Below are positions 30,393 through 39,177 of a stretch of 64,000 bases of DNA, piece after piece. Origin of the DNA: Lichenibacterium ramalinae. Lineage in GTDB: Bacteria > Pseudomonadota > Alphaproteobacteria > Rhizobiales > Beijerinckiaceae. Positions within the stretch are counted from its first letter, which is position 1; each line of letters opens with the position of its first letter. Position numbers and translations under genes: made by a program. Where the stretch lies: NCBI RefSeq assembly GCF_004137085.1, contig NZ_QYBC01000001.1, positions 424,412 through 488,411 of the forward strand, written 5' to 3'. A model generated the notes under the pieces. That model ran no database searches, was not told where the DNA came from, and saw nothing but the letters and a program-made list of their open reading frames with translations.

Positions 30393-31120
30393 GCCGACAT
30401 GGCCTCGATGTCCTCCGCGACGATGGCCAGGATCGCGCGCGTCCTGTCCCGCGCCAGCTCCGCATTCCGGCTGCGGATGGCGTCGAAGAGTTCGCGGTGG
30501 AAGGGAAAGGACCGGCGGGCGAAGTCCGGCCGGTCGAAGGGCTTGTCGAAGAAGCCCTCGAAGGCTTCCCGGATCTGCTCCAGCAGTTGGCGGAACAGGG
30601 GGTTGTGGGCGGCGTCGTAGATCGACAGGTGGAAGGCGAGGTCTTCGCGCCCCGCCGTGCCCTTCTCGAGGTGCACGGCCTCCATGGCGTCGAGCCGCGC
30701 TTCCATGCGGGCGATGTCGTCCGGCCCGGCGCGGTGCGCCGCGACCGCGCTCGCCTCGATCTCGAGCCCGCGGCGGACCTCGAGCGTCTGCACCAGCCGG
30801 TCGCGCAGGGCGCCGGTGTCGATGGTCAGCGGCAGGTGAATGGCGTCGGCCGACAGGGCGCGCTTGAGGACGGTGCCGCTGCCGCCCCGAGTCTCGACGA
30901 TGCCGCGCGCCTGGAACTGGCGCAGCACCTCCCGCACCGTCGAGCGTCCGACGGCGAGCGATTCCATCAGGGCCCGCTCGGTCGGCAAACGGTCTCCGGG
31001 GCGCAACGCCGCTTCGGCGATGAAGCGCGCGAGAGCACCCGACACCGCCGTCATGCGGTCCGCGGCGGGCAAGGGGGCGAGGCTCGCCGCCTCCTTCATG
31101 CGCGGCACCGGGGACGGCAT
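30389..31120 (-). CDS. GntR-family regulator, FadR/FCD type
   Basis: 243 residues. Winged helix with RPGDRLPTERALMESLAVGRSTVREVLRQFQ split as GDRLPTERALMESL and GRSTVREVLRQFQARGIVE, then an all-helical FCD domain with the metal/effector residues in DLAFHLSIYDAAHN and FPFHRELFDAI. First gene of a five-gene unit (regulator, PLP enzyme, binding protein, two permeases). It probably represses its own operon in response to the imported compound. No good ribosome site; ATG 31099 is an alternative start. Confidence 0.9.
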   Translation of the reverse strand: MPSPVPRMKEAASLAPLPAADRMTAVSGALARFIAEAALRPGDRLPTERALMESLAVGRSTVREVLRQFQARGIVETRGGSGTVLKRALSADAIHLPLTIDTGALRDRLVQTLEVRRGLEIEASAVAAHRAGPDDIARMEARLDAMEAVHLEKGTAGREDLAFHLSIYDAAHNPLFRQLLEQIREAFEGFFDKPFDRPDFARRSFPFHRELFDAIRSRNAELARDRTRAILAIVAEDIEAMSA

Positions 31121-31151
31121 GGCGGCGACATCGGCGCCCTCCAGTTCGAAA

Positions 31152-31239
31152 ATTGGTCTGACGTCCGATCATCACCCGGGGCCATGGGTGCGTCAAGATG
31201 GACGAGCGCCCGAGATTGCCGCTTCACATTGGAACCAAT
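31152..31239. promoter_or_regulatory. Intergenic inverted repeats, candidate GntR operators
   Basis: Two ATTGG-based dyads lie between the FadR-type gene and the small gene on the other strand: ATTGG-N8-CCGAT at 31152-31169 and ATTGG-AA-CCAAT at 31228-31239. The region is AT-rich compared with its surroundings and is the obvious place for divergent promoters. Assignment to the adjacent regulator is inference. Confidence 0.35.
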
Positions 31240-31301
31240 CCAATCTATAACCATTCCAGTCTAAGAGCGGATCGGCAATCCGCAAGTTTCTGGAGGGTCT
31301 C

Positions 31302-31520
31302 ATGGCTTCTGTGTCCGGCGCCTGCGGCAACTGCGCCTTCTTCGACGACCACCACGGCAACAACGACCAGGCGGCGTCCGACGGCGGCCTGTGCCGCTTC
31401 AACCCGCCCGTGTCGCAGCCGGGCCCCGATGCCCATGGCCTGTGGCCCGTCGTGTCCGAGAAGGACTGGTGCGGCCACTTCGCCCCCGAGACGATGGGCG
31501 GCCTCGCCGCGGCCGAGTGA
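31302..31520 (+). CDS. Small cysteine-rich protein (CxxC...C...WC)
   Basis: 72 residues. Four cysteines in CGNCAFF, GGLCRFNPP and DWCGHF form the layout of a common small proteobacterial family, presumably binding a metal; a WPVVSEKDWCG segment is characteristic. No signal peptide. GGAGGG stands 6 bases before ATG 31302, and a strong terminator follows 27 bp after the stop, so it is a well-expressed monocistronic gene. Function not established. Confidence 0.75.
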   Translation: MASVSGACGNCAFFDDHHGNNDQAASDGGLCRFNPPVSQPGPDAHGLWPVVSEKDWCGHFAPETMGGLAAAE

Positions 31521-31547
31521 TCGGCCATCTGTCTCCGACGTGATGCG

Positions 31548-31571
31548 AGCCCGGCTTCGGCCGGGCTTTTT
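31548..31571 (+). terminator. Rho-independent terminator
   Basis: Perfect 8-bp stem AGCCCGGC/GCCGGGCT with a TTCG tetraloop followed by a run of T. Ends the small Cys-rich gene. It is the clearest intrinsic terminator in the window. Confidence 0.92.
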
Positions 31572-31604
31572 CCATGCCGGGTCGCCGCTCGGCGCGATCA
31601 GTCC

Positions 31605-31619
31605 TTAACCGGACGTTAA
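31605..31619. promoter_or_regulatory. CtrA box
   Basis: TTAA-N7-TTAA, the full-length CtrA recognition sequence, within an AT-rich patch (TTAATTAAATTT) that contrasts sharply with the GC-rich surroundings. It lies 94-108 bp before the start of the repeat-rich secreted protein, a normal distance for a regulated promoter. CtrA is the alphaproteobacterial cell-cycle regulator. Confidence 0.6.
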
Positions 31620-31712
31620 TTAAATTTCGGAGCAAATCATCGGCACCTGGCTGCCGCGACGGCTCTCCGCCCCATATCGATACCGACGGTTTCAACGTCC
31701 GGGGATGGATCG

Positions 31713-33005
31713 ATGCGGGATCGCACGTCATGGACGCGCCGATGCGGCGGCTACGGGGCGGTGCTGCTGGTGGCGGTGACGGTGCAGGCCTCCGCAGGCG
31801 AGGCCACGCGCGGGCAACCCCTGCCCTGCAACGAATTCTGCCGGAGCTGGATGGAGTCCGGAAGCCGGAGCGGCGCCGGGCCCGATAGCGGAGCGGCACG
31901 GTCGCGGGGCGCGGGAACGACGTCCGGGAGTGTCGCCGCAGTGGTGACGCCGGACGCCGCGACGCCGCCGCGGGATCCAGCGACACGGCGCGGCTCCAAG
32001 ACCCACCGCGCTTCCGAGGCCCATCGCGCTTCCGAGGCTCATCGCGATGACAAGACCTTTCGCGATGCCAAGATCCATCGGGATGCCAAGACCCGTCGCG
32101 ACGCGAAGGCCGCACGGGACGGAGTGACGGCACGGGACGATGAAGCGGCACAGGACGGCGAAGCAGCACGGGATGGCTTGGCGCCGGACAGCCCCAAGCC
32201 CCTCCGCGGTTCTCAGTCGGCGGGCGAAGCGAAGATCGGGCGCACGCCGAAACTTCCACGGGATGCCGACAGGCCGGCCGAGGCCGAGGTGCCGAAGGAC
32301 CCCGTGGTCACCGGCACGGTACCCGAGGTCGCGGACGGTACCGAGCCGAAGCGGGCCAAGCGCGTCGCGCGCCGGCTGCCCGAGGACGTGCCCCTGCCGA
32401 TCCCGCGTCCCGCCGATGCCGTGGCGGCGGTGAGCGACACGCCTTCCGCCCTGACGACTCCGCCGGCGTCGGCCGTCCCGCAGCCGGCGCCGCAGGATCC
32501 GGCGGCACCGCGAGCCAGCGCGCCCCCGTCCGTCGCGGCGGCGGCGCAGCCGACAGCGGCGCAGCCGGCAAGGGCGCAGCCGGATCCGGCGCCGGCCCCG
32601 ACGCCGCCAGCGCGCGCCCTCGCGGCCCTTCCGGCCCCGCCCGAGCCGCCGCTGCCGACGGTGGCGTCGCCCAAGGCACCGCCGCTGCAGGAGGGCCTGG
32701 GCCGGACCGAGCCGGCCGGCACCGCTGCGGCGCTGCCCGTGACGGTCGGGCAGGTCGGCGCCGACCGGGCCGGCACGGAGGTTCACGTCGTCGTGGTGAA
32801 CGTGCTCGGCCGCGACGTGTCGGACGTCGACGTCCGCTGCGACGCGCAGGACCCCCGCGGCCTGCCGCTCGGTCGGGCTTCGACGCGCATCGCCACCATC
32901 GCCCAGGCGGACGTGGCCTTCGGGCGCGTCGTCTTCGCGCCCGACGTTTCGGCTGCGGGAAGCCGTTTCACCTGCGTGGCGGGCTTCGCCGCGGCGGCGC
33001 CTTGA
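31713..33005 (+). CDS. Secreted Pro/Ala-rich protein with hexapeptide repeats
   Basis: 430 residues. N-terminal signal segment (GYGAVLLVAVTVQASAG), then PLPCNEFCRSWM, a Cys-pair motif seen in secreted hyphomicrobial proteins. Residues ~92-157 are eleven imperfect six-residue units of the type (H/A)RDAKT (DNA 31986-32183), highly charged. Then a basic part (EPKRAKRVARRLP), a long Pro/Ala-rich spacer (~245-345) and a small beta-rich C-terminal domain with two cysteines (VRCDAQDP, RFTCVAGF). The layout suggests an envelope-spanning or surface protein. A CtrA box lies upstream. Its stop is 11 bp from the convergent kinase. Confidence 0.75.
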   Translation: MRDRTSWTRRCGGYGAVLLVAVTVQASAGEATRGQPLPCNEFCRSWMESGSRSGAGPDSGAARSRGAGTTSGSVAAVVTPDAATPPRDPATRRGSKTHRASEAHRASEAHRDDKTFRDAKIHRDAKTRRDAKAARDGVTARDDEAAQDGEAARDGLAPDSPKPLRGSQSAGEAKIGRTPKLPRDADRPAEAEVPKDPVVTGTVPEVADGTEPKRAKRVARRLPEDVPLPIPRPADAVAAVSDTPSALTTPPASAVPQPAPQDPAAPRASAPPSVAAAAQPTAAQPARAQPDPAPAPTPPARALAALPAPPEPPLPTVASPKAPPLQEGLGRTEPAGTAAALPVTVGQVGADRAGTEVHVVVVNVLGRDVSDVDVRCDAQDPRGLPLGRASTRIATIAQADVAFGRVVFAPDVSAAGSRFTCVAGFAAAAP

Positions 33006-33015
33006 CGCAGTCGGC

Positions 33016-35937
33016 TCAGCCGCGGCGACGTCGCTGCAGCAGCATCGTCTGGCGCAGGACGCGCGACAGCTGCTCGGCCGAATAGGGCTTCTGGACGAGT
33101 TCGAACCCCTGGGGCCCCTCCTCGGCGAGGACGTGGCTGTAGCCGGACGTCAGCACCACGGGCAGGCTCGGGTAGAGGCGGCCGATGGCATGGGCGAGGT
33201 CGACGCCGTTCATGCCGCCCGGCATGATGACGTCCGAGAAGACCACGTCGAAGTCCCCGGCGCCCTCGGCGAGCCGCGCCAATGCGTCCGCGGCGTTGCT
33301 GGCCCATTCGGCGCGATAGCCGAGGTCTTCGAGGATCTGGGTGGCGAAGCGCCCGATCTCGACGTTGTCCTCGACGACGAGCACGCGCCGCCCGCCCCCG
33401 CCCGCCACGGCACCGCCGGCCGTGTCGCCCTCGCTCCGCTGCGTCGGCTCGCCCGCCACCTGGGGCAGGTAGAGCGTGAAGCTCGTGCCGCGGCCGACCT
33501 CGCTCTCGACGTCGACGTCGCCGCCCGATTGCTTGGCGAAGCCGAAGACCTGGGACAGGCCGAGCCCCGTGCCCTTGCCGACCTCCTTCGTGGTGAAGAA
33601 GGGCTCGAAGATCCGCGCCAGGTGTTCGGCCGGGATGCCGTCGCCGGTATCGGTGAGCGACACGGCCGCGAAGGGTCCGGCCGCACCGGCATGGCCCCGG
33701 ATGGGGGGCAGGTCGGCGTCGCCGAGGATGCGCAGCGTGAGCGTCCCCTCGCCGCCCATCGCGTCTCGGGCGTTCACCGCCATGTTGACCAGCGCGGTCT
33801 CGAACTGGCTCGCGTCGGCGCGGACGTGGCAGGGGATTTCGAGCAGGTCGAGCGACACGCGGATGCGCGCGCCCAGCACCGTGTCGAGCATGTCGGCCAC
33901 GGTGCGCAGCCGGTCGACGGCGTCGAAGACTTCGGGCTTGAGGGCTTGGCGGCGGGCGAAGGCCAGGAGCTGGCCGGTGAGCTTGGCGGCGCGGTCGACG
34001 GTTTCCGAGATGGCGTCGAGGTAGCGGCCGCGGCGCTCGTCCGACAGGCCGGGCCGCCGCAGCAGGTCCGTCGAGGACTTCAGCACCGTGAGCAGGTTGT
34101 TGAAGTCGTGCGCGACCCCGCCGGTGAGCTGCCCCACGGCCTCCATCTTCTGCGACTGGCGGAACGCCTCCTCGGCGCGGGCCCGCTCCTCGACCTCCTC
34201 GGCCACCCGCTGTTCGAGCGTGGCGTTGAGCTCCTGCAGGGCCGTCTCGGTGCGGCGGCGCTCCGTGATGTCGTTGAAGAGGACGGCGACGTGGTGCCGG
34301 TCCGGCTCGTCGACCCGGTAGGCGTGGACGTCGTACCATCGGCCCAGCGCCTCGGCCTCCTGCTCGGTGCGCAACGGCGCCCCGGTCAGGGCGACGCGGC
34401 CGTAAAGATCGAACCAATGCTGATCGTGGTCGGGCACGAGGTCGCGCATCCAGCGGCCGAGGGCGTCGACGATGCCGGTCTGGCGCTCGAAGGCGGGGTT
34501 GACCTCGACGAAGCGGTAGTCGACGGCCCGCCCTTCGCCGTCGAACTTCATGGCGATGATGCAGAACCCGGCGTCGATCGACGAGAACAGCGACCGGTAG
34601 CGGGCCTGGTTCTGGCGCGAAACCTCCTCGGCGGCCTTGCTGGCCGTGACGTCGACGGCGACGCCGGTGTAGCGGAGCGCCCTGTCGCCGTCGCGCTCGT
34701 AGCAATGGCCGCGCACCATCAGGTGGCGCAACGTCCCGTCCGGCTTGAGCGTGCGGAACTGCTTGGAATAGGAGCCCGAGGCCGCCATCGCGCTGCCGAC
34801 GCTGGCCGCGACGGCGGCGCGGTCGTCCTGATGGATGACGGCCGCGACCTCATCGAGCGGCACGCCGCCGTCCGCCAGGCGCTCGGGGTCGAGCCCGTGG
34901 AAGGCGGCGAAGCTCCGGTCGCCCCGGATGAGCTGGAGGGCGACGTCCCAGTCGAAGAAGCCCAGCAGCCCCGTGTCGAGCGCCGTCTCGATGCGCTCCT
35001 GGTTGTCGCGCAGGGCCCGCAGCGCCACGTGCTGCTCGGTGCGGTCGCGCATGATCTTGACGAAGCCCGTGACGGCCCCGCCGTCGTCGCGCAGCGCCAT
35101 GACCTCGCCGTCGGCCCAGAACCGGTCGCCGGACTTGCGGACGTGCCAGCGCTCGTCGCGCCCGCGCCCGGTGGCGAGGGCTTCCTCCATCTCGGCCGCC
35201 GGCAGGCCGACCGCGACGTCCTCGGGGGTGAAGATCCGGTCGGCATGCCGGCCGATCATCTCGGCCTCGCTCCAGCCCAGGATGCGGTGGGCGCCCTCGT
35301 TCCAGGACGTGACGGCGCCGGCGAGGTCGAAGCTGATGATGCCGTAGTCGACGGCGCTGTCGAGCATGAGGCGGCTGCGCGACTCCGCCCGCCGTTGGCG
35401 GGCCAGCGCGGCGTCCCGCTCGGCGATGGCCCTGCCCTGTTCGAGCCTGTCCATCACGGCTCGGGCGAGGGCCCGCAGGATGAAGCCCTGCGGCTCCGCG
35501 AGCCGGCCGGGCACCCGGTCCATGACGCAGAGCACGCCGACCGGCAGGCCCTCCGGCGTGAGCAGGGGGACGCCGGCGTAGAAGCGCGCCTGCGGGACGG
35601 CCGCGGGCGGGCGGGCGGCGAAGCCCGGCAGATCCGACATCTCCAGCAGATCCGGCACTTCGAGCAGGTCGGTCCCGGCGAGGGCCCGCCAACAGGGATC
35701 GGAGGCGAGCGGCACCGTCCGCAGTCCCAGGCCCACCTCGGCCTTGAACCAGTGCCGGTCGGCATCGATGAAGTCGATCAGCGCGATGGGTGTGCCGCAG
35801 GCCTTCGCCGCCATCTCGGCGATGTCGTCGAACGCTGCCTCGCGCGGCGTGTCGAGCACGCCGTAGCGGCGGAGCGCCGCGACGCGCTCGGCCTCGGTCC
35901 AGGTGCCTGCCGTTTCCGGAGCGGAGCCCGCCGTCAC
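33016..35937 (-). CDS. Hybrid histidine kinase, GAF-PAS(x3)-HisKA-HATPase-REC
   Basis: 973 residues from GTG 35937; the frame extends to a TTG at 36117, but those 60 residues lack homology and would leave no room for the divergent promoter. Order: GAF (ALRRYGVLDTP, RFYAGVPLLTPEG), PAS (DYGIISFDLAGAVTSWNEGA, split by motif), two more PAS domains, coiled coil, H-box GGVAHDFNNLLTVL, N-box NMAVNARDAM, G-boxes DTGDGIP and GTGLGLS, and a receiver with phospho-Asp in FSDVIMPGG. No transmembrane helices. The GAF resembles that of the kinase at 1.9-3.9 kb, so the two share ancestry there. Output partner unknown. Confidence 0.9.
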   Translation of the reverse strand: MTAGSAPETAGTWTEAERVAALRRYGVLDTPREAAFDDIAEMAAKACGTPIALIDFIDADRHWFKAEVGLGLRTVPLASDPCWRALAGTDLLEVPDLLEMSDLPGFAARPPAAVPQARFYAGVPLLTPEGLPVGVLCVMDRVPGRLAEPQGFILRALARAVMDRLEQGRAIAERDAALARQRRAESRSRLMLDSAVDYGIISFDLAGAVTSWNEGAHRILGWSEAEMIGRHADRIFTPEDVAVGLPAAEMEEALATGRGRDERWHVRKSGDRFWADGEVMALRDDGGAVTGFVKIMRDRTEQHVALRALRDNQERIETALDTGLLGFFDWDVALQLIRGDRSFAAFHGLDPERLADGGVPLDEVAAVIHQDDRAAVAASVGSAMAASGSYSKQFRTLKPDGTLRHLMVRGHCYERDGDRALRYTGVAVDVTASKAAEEVSRQNQARYRSLFSSIDAGFCIIAMKFDGEGRAVDYRFVEVNPAFERQTGIVDALGRWMRDLVPDHDQHWFDLYGRVALTGAPLRTEQEAEALGRWYDVHAYRVDEPDRHHVAVLFNDITERRRTETALQELNATLEQRVAEEVEERARAEEAFRQSQKMEAVGQLTGGVAHDFNNLLTVLKSSTDLLRRPGLSDERRGRYLDAISETVDRAAKLTGQLLAFARRQALKPEVFDAVDRLRTVADMLDTVLGARIRVSLDLLEIPCHVRADASQFETALVNMAVNARDAMGGEGTLTLRILGDADLPPIRGHAGAAGPFAAVSLTDTGDGIPAEHLARIFEPFFTTKEVGKGTGLGLSQVFGFAKQSGGDVDVESEVGRGTSFTLYLPQVAGEPTQRSEGDTAGGAVAGGGGRRVLVVEDNVEIGRFATQILEDLGYRAEWASNAADALARLAEGAGDFDVVFSDVIMPGGMNGVDLAHAIGRLYPSLPVVLTSGYSHVLAEEGPQGFELVQKPYSAEQLSRVLRQTMLLQRRRRG

Positions 35938-36112
35938 GCCGGGATCCCCGGCTCCGGACGCCGCGGCAGCGTGAGGCTCGTCATCGACACGGCACGCTTC
36001 GACATCATTGAACCTGGATGCTGTTCCGACGTCACCTGTCGCACGATTTTCCAGCCACCGCCAGGACGGCGCCCGCCGTACCGGGACTCCGCGCGCGACG
36101 GCCGCGGCCCCC

Positions 36113-36149
36113 TGCAACCATGACGGTTGTCATATCGTATTGGGTTGCA
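36113..36149. promoter_or_regulatory. Inverted repeats upstream of a small secreted protein
   Basis: TGCAACC (36113-36119) is mirrored by GGTTGCA (36143-36149), and CAACC-N5/6-GGTTG occurs inside. The AT-rich stretch between (TTGTCATATCGTATTGG) is the likely promoter of the 62-residue gene. Could be an operator; no regulator can be named. Confidence 0.35.
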
Positions 36150-36171
36150 GGACCTTTCAGAGGAGTCCGTC

Positions 36172-36360
36172 ATGACATCCATCAAATTCGCCGCCGCCCT
36201 CGCCGTCCTGGCCGTGCCGCTCGCCGGCCTGTCCGTGCCGGCCCAGGCCGCCAGCGCGCATAATTCCCAGGCGGGCAGCGTCGGGGACTCCAAGAACCCC
36301 ACCGACTCCACCGTCGGCTCGCGCCGGGTGAAGCACTCGGTCAAGCACCGGCACATGTGA
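36172..36360 (+). CDS. Small secreted protein, unknown
   Basis: 62 residues. AGAGGAG precedes ATG 36172 at good spacing. Signal peptide MTSIKFAAALAVLAVPLAGL with a cleavage site near AQA-AS (~29). The mature part is only ~33 residues, polar then basic (RRVKHSVKHRHM), with six His/Lys/Arg near the end, so it may bind nucleic acid, lipid or metal in the periplasm. Divergent from the hybrid kinase. Family not recognised. Confidence 0.65.
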   Translation: MTSIKFAAALAVLAVPLAGLSVPAQAASAHNSQAGSVGDSKNPTDSTVGSRRVKHSVKHRHM

Positions 36361-36411
36361 TCCGCCGCCGGGCCGGAGCTTCGTCGGAGACGAGCGTTCG
36401 TTCACGCAGTC

Positions 36412-36993
36412 TCAGGCCGGCCCCACGACGACGGCCAGCGCCGCGACGACGTCCGGCGCGGGTGGCCGCCACGTGTCCCCGGGCGCCAGCACGACGGCGT
36501 CGCGGGGACCCAGCATCGCGTCGCCGGAACCGGAAGGCATCCGGCCGGCGAGGCACAGCACCAGCACGATGCCGCCGGCCGGGACCTCAGGCAGGCCATC
36601 CGTGCCGTCGAAGCGCGTCACGGCGTGGAAGAACCGCCCGCGCCGCGTCATGACGTTGAGGTCCGTCACCGGGCCGGCCACGAGCCGGCCGTGACAGGGT
36701 GAATCGGCCGGGAAGCTCAGGGGCCCGGAGGCGGGATCGAGCCGCACCGGCGCCGCGCCGCCGATGGCGAGGTCCAGTCCCGCCCCGTCCAGCACCGTCA
36801 GCGTCCTGTCGATCCCGGGGAAGGCCGAGAACGGGCCGTCGGCTGCGACCCGCGCCATGCTGATGCGCCAGTCGAAGGCGTCGAGGCCCGCGCCGGCCGG
36901 ATGGGCGAGGATCTCCGTGGTCTCGCCGCCGCCGTTCTTCCAGGGCATGCGCCGCCCCTCGGCGGCCCTCAGGATGCGGGGTGCGGCCGTCAC
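36412..36993 (-). CDS. hutD: HutD family protein
   Basis: 193 residues, cupin-like. The signature MPWKNGGGETTEI near the N-terminus, SMARVAADGPFSAFPGIDR and DLNVMTRRG are HutD family marks. HutD is linked to histidine utilisation and is thought to sense or buffer urocanate or formylglutamate. Start overlaps the hutG stop (ATGA), so the two are coupled. The core hut genes (hutH, hutU, hutI) are not in the window. Confidence 0.9.
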   Translation of the reverse strand: MTAAPRILRAAEGRRMPWKNGGGETTEILAHPAGAGLDAFDWRISMARVAADGPFSAFPGIDRTLTVLDGAGLDLAIGGAAPVRLDPASGPLSFPADSPCHGRLVAGPVTDLNVMTRRGRFFHAVTRFDGTDGLPEVPAGGIVLVLCLAGRMPSGSGDAMLGPRDAVVLAPGDTWRPPAPDVVAALAVVVGPA

Positions 36994-37817
36994 GCCGGCC
37001 CCGCCGCGACGGCGAGGCAGTGGCGCAGGACGCGCAGGAGCGCGTCGCGGACCGGGGCCGCATGGGCGGGGTCGTAAGGCACCGGCCAGTCGGCCTCCGA
37101 CACCGGGCCTTCGGGCTCGCGCAGGTAGGCGCGGCAGGCGAGTTCCATCTGGATGGCGTGGACGCCCTGCTCCGGACGGCCGAGGCGGCGCGTGATGTAG
37201 CCGCCGCGGAACCGGCCGTCGACGACCCAGCTCCGTCCCGTGTCGCGGCAGATGGCGGCGACGCCCTCCGACAGGACCGCGGCGCAGCTCGCCCCGCCGG
37301 CGGTGCCGATGTTGAAGACCGGCAGGCGCCCGGCGAAGAGCCGCGGGATCACCGAGCGGATGGAATGGCAGTCGTAGACCACGACGCGCCCGTGGGCGAC
37401 TTTGAGCCGCGCCACCTCGTCGTCGAGCGCCGCATGGTAGGGGTCAAACCAGCGGCTGCGGCGCTCCTCGGCTTCGCCGTCCGCGAGGTCCCGGCCAGCG
37501 CGGTACAGGGGCTCGCCGTCGAAGGTCGTCGTCGGGCAGAGCCCGGTCGTCGCCTGCCCGGGGTAGAGCGAGACGCCGCTCGGGTCGCGGTTCACGTCGA
37601 TGACGGTGCGCGACACCGCCGTGCGGACCGTCGTGGCGCCGAGCTCCGCCGCGACATCGTAGAGGCGGTCGATCCACCAGTCAGCGTCCTTGCGGGCGAG
37701 CCAGGGCGACACCAGCCGCTCCTCGATCTCGGGCGGGATCGCCGTGCCGGTGTGGGGCAGGCTGACCAGGAGGGGGGCGGTGCCGCGCCGGATGTCGAGC
37801 CAATCGGGTGGAATCAC
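36990..37817 (-). CDS. hutG: N-formylglutamate amidohydrolase (HutG type)
   Basis: 275 residues from GTG 37817 with GGGAG upstream. LLVSLPHTGTAIPPEIEERL is represented by SLPHTGTAIP, followed by DWWIDRLYD, RTVIDVNRDPSG, VVYDCHSIRSVIP and IQMELACRAYL, matching the FGase family; His and Asp residues in these blocks bind the metal. It hydrolyses N-formyl-L-glutamate to glutamate and formate, the last step of one histidine degradation route. Followed directly by hutD. Confidence 0.93.
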   Translation of the reverse strand: MIPPDWLDIRRGTAPLLVSLPHTGTAIPPEIEERLVSPWLARKDADWWIDRLYDVAAELGATTVRTAVSRTVIDVNRDPSGVSLYPGQATTGLCPTTTFDGEPLYRAGRDLADGEAEERRSRWFDPYHAALDDEVARLKVAHGRVVVYDCHSIRSVIPRLFAGRLPVFNIGTAGGASCAAVLSEGVAAICRDTGRSWVVDGRFRGGYITRRLGRPEQGVHAIQMELACRAYLREPEGPVSEADWPVPYDPAHAAPVRDALLRVLRHCLAVAAGPA

Positions 37818-37912
37818 GGGGCGGCTCCCTCGGGTGTGTCGCGCGGCGTCGCCGCCATCTTGGTCGACGCCGCCGAGGTCGGCAACGCCGAGGGGCGACG
37901 GCCGCGCGGACT

Positions 37913-39157
37913 TCACGCCCCCGCGGCGTTCTCGCGGAGGTGGCGCACCCGGATCGGCACGGGCGGGTGCGAGTAATGCGCCAGCGCGTAGAGCGGGTCA
38001 GGCGTCAGCGTGGCGGCATTGTCGCGCGCGAGGCCCGTCAGGGCGCTGATCAGCGGGGCGGCGCCCACCGTGCGGCGCGCGTAATCGTCGGCCTGGAACT
38101 CGTTGCGGCGCGAGATCCAGTTGGACAGCGGGGCCAGCAGCGGGCTCACCACCGAGGCCAGCAGCAGGCACAGGAACAGCCGCACGGCGTCGTCGCCGGC
38201 CGTGAGCCCGAAGGCCGGCAGCAGCCAGGGCTGCTTCACCAGCCAGCCGAAGGCCGCCAGCCCCACGAAGGTGACGGCGGCGCTCTGGGCGAGGCCGATC
38301 CACATGTGCCGGTGGCGGAAATGGCCGAGTTCGTGCGCGATCACGGCCTCGATCTCCTCGGGGCGGCTCTTGGCGATGAGCGTGTCGAACAGCACGATGC
38401 GCTTGGCGCGGCCGAAGCCGATGAAATAGGCGTTGCCATGCGCGGTGCGGCGCGACGCATCCATGGTGAAGAGCCCGGAGGAGCGGAAGCCCGCGCCCTG
38501 CAGCAGCCGCTCGATGCCGGCGCGCAGCGGCCCGTCCTCCAGGGGCGTGAAGGTGTTGAACCGCGGCGCGACCAGCCGGACGTAGACGGCCGGCGCCGCC
38601 ACCATGAGCAGCAGCAGCGCCATCCAGGCCCACAGCCACCAGAAGCCCGTGAAGGCCCGCATGGCCCAGAGCGCCGCCGCCACCAGCGGCACCCCGACGG
38701 CGAGCGACAGCGCCCAGCGGCGCAGCAGGTCCGCCGCGAAGGTCAGCGGGCCGGTGCGGTTGAAGCCGAAGCGGCGCTCGATCCCGAACTTGCGGTACAG
38801 GTCGGTGGGCACGTCGAGCAGCGCCCCGATGCCCGCCGCCGCCACCAGGAAGGCCACGCCGAAGCCGAGGGAGCCCGGCACGAGCAGCCCGGACAGGGCG
38901 CGATGGAGCAGGCCGATCCCGCCCAGGACCCAGGCCAGCGTCAGCGCCGTCCCGACCAGCGTCTCGAACCGCGCCAGGCCCTCCCGCGCCACCGTGTAGT
39001 CGGCGGCCTTGCGGTGCTCGTCGAGCGACACGTGGGCGGCGAATTCCACCGGCACGGCGTCGCGGTGCCGTCGCACGTGGGCGGTCTGCCGCGCCGACAG
39101 GACGAGCGACAGGCCCGTCCAGGCGAGGGTGGCGGCGATGAAGACGGTCAGCAGCAC
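37913..39157 (-). CDS. M48 family integral membrane metallopeptidase (Ste24/CAAX type)
   Basis: 414 residues with about seven hydrophobic helices. Zinc site HELGH at residues 275-279 (AVIAHELGHFRHRH) and the third ligand Glu in SRRNEFQADDYA. The layout DLYRKFGIERRFGFN and PRFNTFTPLEDG matches M48A peptidases related to yeast Ste24. In bacteria such enzymes act in membrane protein quality control. GTG 39157 is chosen because GGAGGA lies 6 bases upstream and the first helix follows at once. Confidence 0.92.
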   Translation of the reverse strand: MLLTVFIAATLAWTGLSLVLSARQTAHVRRHRDAVPVEFAAHVSLDEHRKAADYTVAREGLARFETLVGTALTLAWVLGGIGLLHRALSGLLVPGSLGFGVAFLVAAAGIGALLDVPTDLYRKFGIERRFGFNRTGPLTFAADLLRRWALSLAVGVPLVAAALWAMRAFTGFWWLWAWMALLLLMVAAPAVYVRLVAPRFNTFTPLEDGPLRAGIERLLQGAGFRSSGLFTMDASRRTAHGNAYFIGFGRAKRIVLFDTLIAKSRPEEIEAVIAHELGHFRHRHMWIGLAQSAAVTFVGLAAFGWLVKQPWLLPAFGLTAGDDAVRLFLCLLLASVVSPLLAPLSNWISRRNEFQADDYARRTVGAAPLISALTGLARDNAATLTPDPLYALAHYSHPPVPIRVRHLRENAAGA

Positions 39158-39177
39158 GATGGGTCCTCCGGTGCGCC

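Noticed and set aside
31228..31260. General-stress (EcfG-type) promoter from GGAAC at 31231
   Set aside because: No GTT-type -10 at 16-17 bp spacing.
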